Of a stretch of 64,000 nt of DNA, positions 63,015 to 64,000 are shown in pieces. Where the stretch lies: NCBI RefSeq assembly GCF_002591915.1, contig NZ_NIHB01000002.1, forward strand, positions 318,133-382,132, given 5' to 3'. This stretch comes from Marinicella litoralis (GTDB lineage Bacteria; Pseudomonadota; Gammaproteobacteria; Xanthomonadales; Marinicellaceae). A program made the translations under genes and the position numbers. Every line of letters begins with the position of its first letter. Within the stretch, counting starts at the first letter, position 1. Below the pieces are notes generated by a model. The model saw only the letters and a program-made list of their open reading frames with translations. It was not told where the DNA came from and made no database searches.

Positions 63015-64000
63015 ATGATAACCACAGCCAACATCACCATGCAATTCGGTTCCAAACCTTTGTTTGAGAACATTTCTATCAAATTCGGCAACGGCAACCG
63101 TTATGGTTTAATCGGCGCCAATGGCTGTGGAAAATCCACATTCATGAAAATTTTAACCGGTGAACTGACACCAACATCAGGCAATGTTGGCTATGACCCC
63201 GATGAACGCATTGGTGTTTTGGGTCAGGACCAATATGCTTTTGAAGAATACTCAGTGATTGATACGGTGATTATGGGGCACAAAGAATTATGGGCCATCA
63301 AAGCCGAACGTGATCGCATTTATGCGCTGCCAGAAATGTCCGATGAAGAAGGCATGCTGGTAGGTGAGCTAGAAAATACCTTTGCCGAAATGGACGGTTA
63401 TTCAGCTGAAGCGCGTGCCGGTGAATTATTACTCGGTTTGGAAATTGCGGAAGACTTGCATTTTGGTCCCATGTCAGAAGTGGCACCAGGCTGGAAATTG
63501 CGGGTCCTATTGGCCCAAGCTTTATTTGCTGATCCAGATTTCTTGTTACTCGATGAGCCGACCAATAACTTGGACATCAACACCATTCGCTGGCTGGAAG
63601 ACACTTTGAAAGCCAGAAAATCAACCATGATCATCATTTCGCATGACCGTCACTTTTTAAATTCAGTCTGTACCCACATGGCCGATTTGGATTACGGTGA
63701 AATGCGCATGTTCCCTGGTAATTATGATGAATACATGACGGCTGCAACCCAAGCACGTGAGTTGAAGTATGCAGAAAATGCCAAGAAGAAAGTTCAAATA
63801 GCTGAGCTACAAAGCTTTGTCAGTCGCTTTTCAGCCAATGCATCGAAGGCCAAGCAAGCCACTTCCAGACAAAAACAATTGGATAAAATTCAACTGGAAC
63901 ATATTAAGCCGTCTTCTCGAGTCAGTCCTTATATTGTATTTGAACAAGGTAAAAAATTATTCAGAAACGCAATCAACATCACTGGCTTAAGCAAGTCTTT
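63015..64000 (+). CDS. ybiT: ABC-F ATPase, YbiT-like (5' part, runs off the window)
   Basis: 328 codons are visible and the frame is open to the window end. It starts [20 protein letters not shown] and follows E. coli YbiT almost residue by residue: Walker [62 protein letters not shown], and the linker region [25 protein letters not shown] proteins bind the ribosomal E site and act on stalled elongation complexes. The second ATPase domain lies outside the window. Confidence 0.95.
   Translation, partial: MITTANITMQFGSKPLFENISIKFGNGNRYGLIGANGCGKSTFMKILTGELTPTSGNVGYDPDERIGVLGQDQYAFEEYSVIDTVIMGHKELWAIKAERDRIYALPEMSDEEGMLVGELENTFAEMDGYSAEARAGELLLGLEIAEDLHFGPMSEVAPGWKLRVLLAQALFADPDFLLLDEPTNNLDINTIRWLEDTLKARKSTMIIISHDRHFLNSVCTHMADLDYGEMRMFPGNYDEYMTAATQARELKYAENAKKKVQIAELQSFVSRFSANASKAKQATSRQKQLDKIQLEHIKPSSRVSPYIVFEQGKKLFRNAINITGLSKS

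Overview
The window looks like chromosomal DNA of a moderately AT-rich marine gammaproteobacterium. RadA, SdaA, RecJ, GreA, CarAB, ParE, a SUF operon and a YbiT-type ABC-F protein are all of gammaproteobacterial style. The mixture of DUF6090-like membrane proteins, TPR proteins starting MSLFxELKRRNVFR, DUF11-repeat surface proteins and C-termini of the form IFxxGF resembles Marinicella and its relatives. That assignment is inference from gene content; there is no rRNA to test it, and I saw no tRNA, CRISPR array, integrase or transposase gene.

Layout. 1-4063 (minus): six tandem paralogous one-pass membrane proteins, nearly all joined by 1-4 nt overlaps. 4161-9336 (minus): a lipoprotein alpha/beta hydrolase and two large membrane proteins with a TolB-like domain and TPRs; the hydrolase shares their first residues. 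9440-14042 (minus): an envelope operon (beta-barrel, LolA-like protein, MMPL/RND pump) divergent from a BigR/YgaV-type ArsR repressor with a clear inverted repeat between them. 14585-23914: a DUF5916 protein, a CDGSH/ferredoxin/glutamate-synthase fusion, a CadC-like winged-helix TPR regulator and a large parallel beta-helix protein whose 3' end overlaps the regulator gene. 23915-25114 is an accessory island: one integron gene cassette with an intact attC site but no integrase, plus short repeat elements. 25115-31327: radA, a glutaredoxin-like gene, sdaA, a WS/DGAT acyltransferase and a Hanks-type kinase. 31396-39820 (minus): a 2147-residue autotransporter with 13 DUF11 repeats, followed after 10 nt by an exported caspase-like protease with Sel1 repeats. 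40044-46661 (minus): recJ, greA, carB, carA; carA is preceded by a leader ORF translated across an intrinsic terminator, as in the pyrBI attenuator. 46796-48966 (plus): a DUF1887 CARF/PD-(D/E)XK nuclease of the VC1899/Card1 type without a CRISPR locus, and an L-threonine aldolase-like enzyme. 49009-60021 (minus): a GGDEF-EAL protein, parE, a redoxin, a membrane protein and the complete SUF operon with its Rrf2 regulator. 60232-64000: small and envelope proteins, two thioredoxin-fold proteins and the start of a YbiT-like gene.

The observations I rate highest are the isolated integron cassette, the carAB attenuator, the stand-alone CARF nuclease, the autotransporter/caspase pair, the DUF6090 array, and the recurring IFxxGF C-terminus seen both in the beta-helix protein and in an otherwise unnoticed 51-codon ORF.
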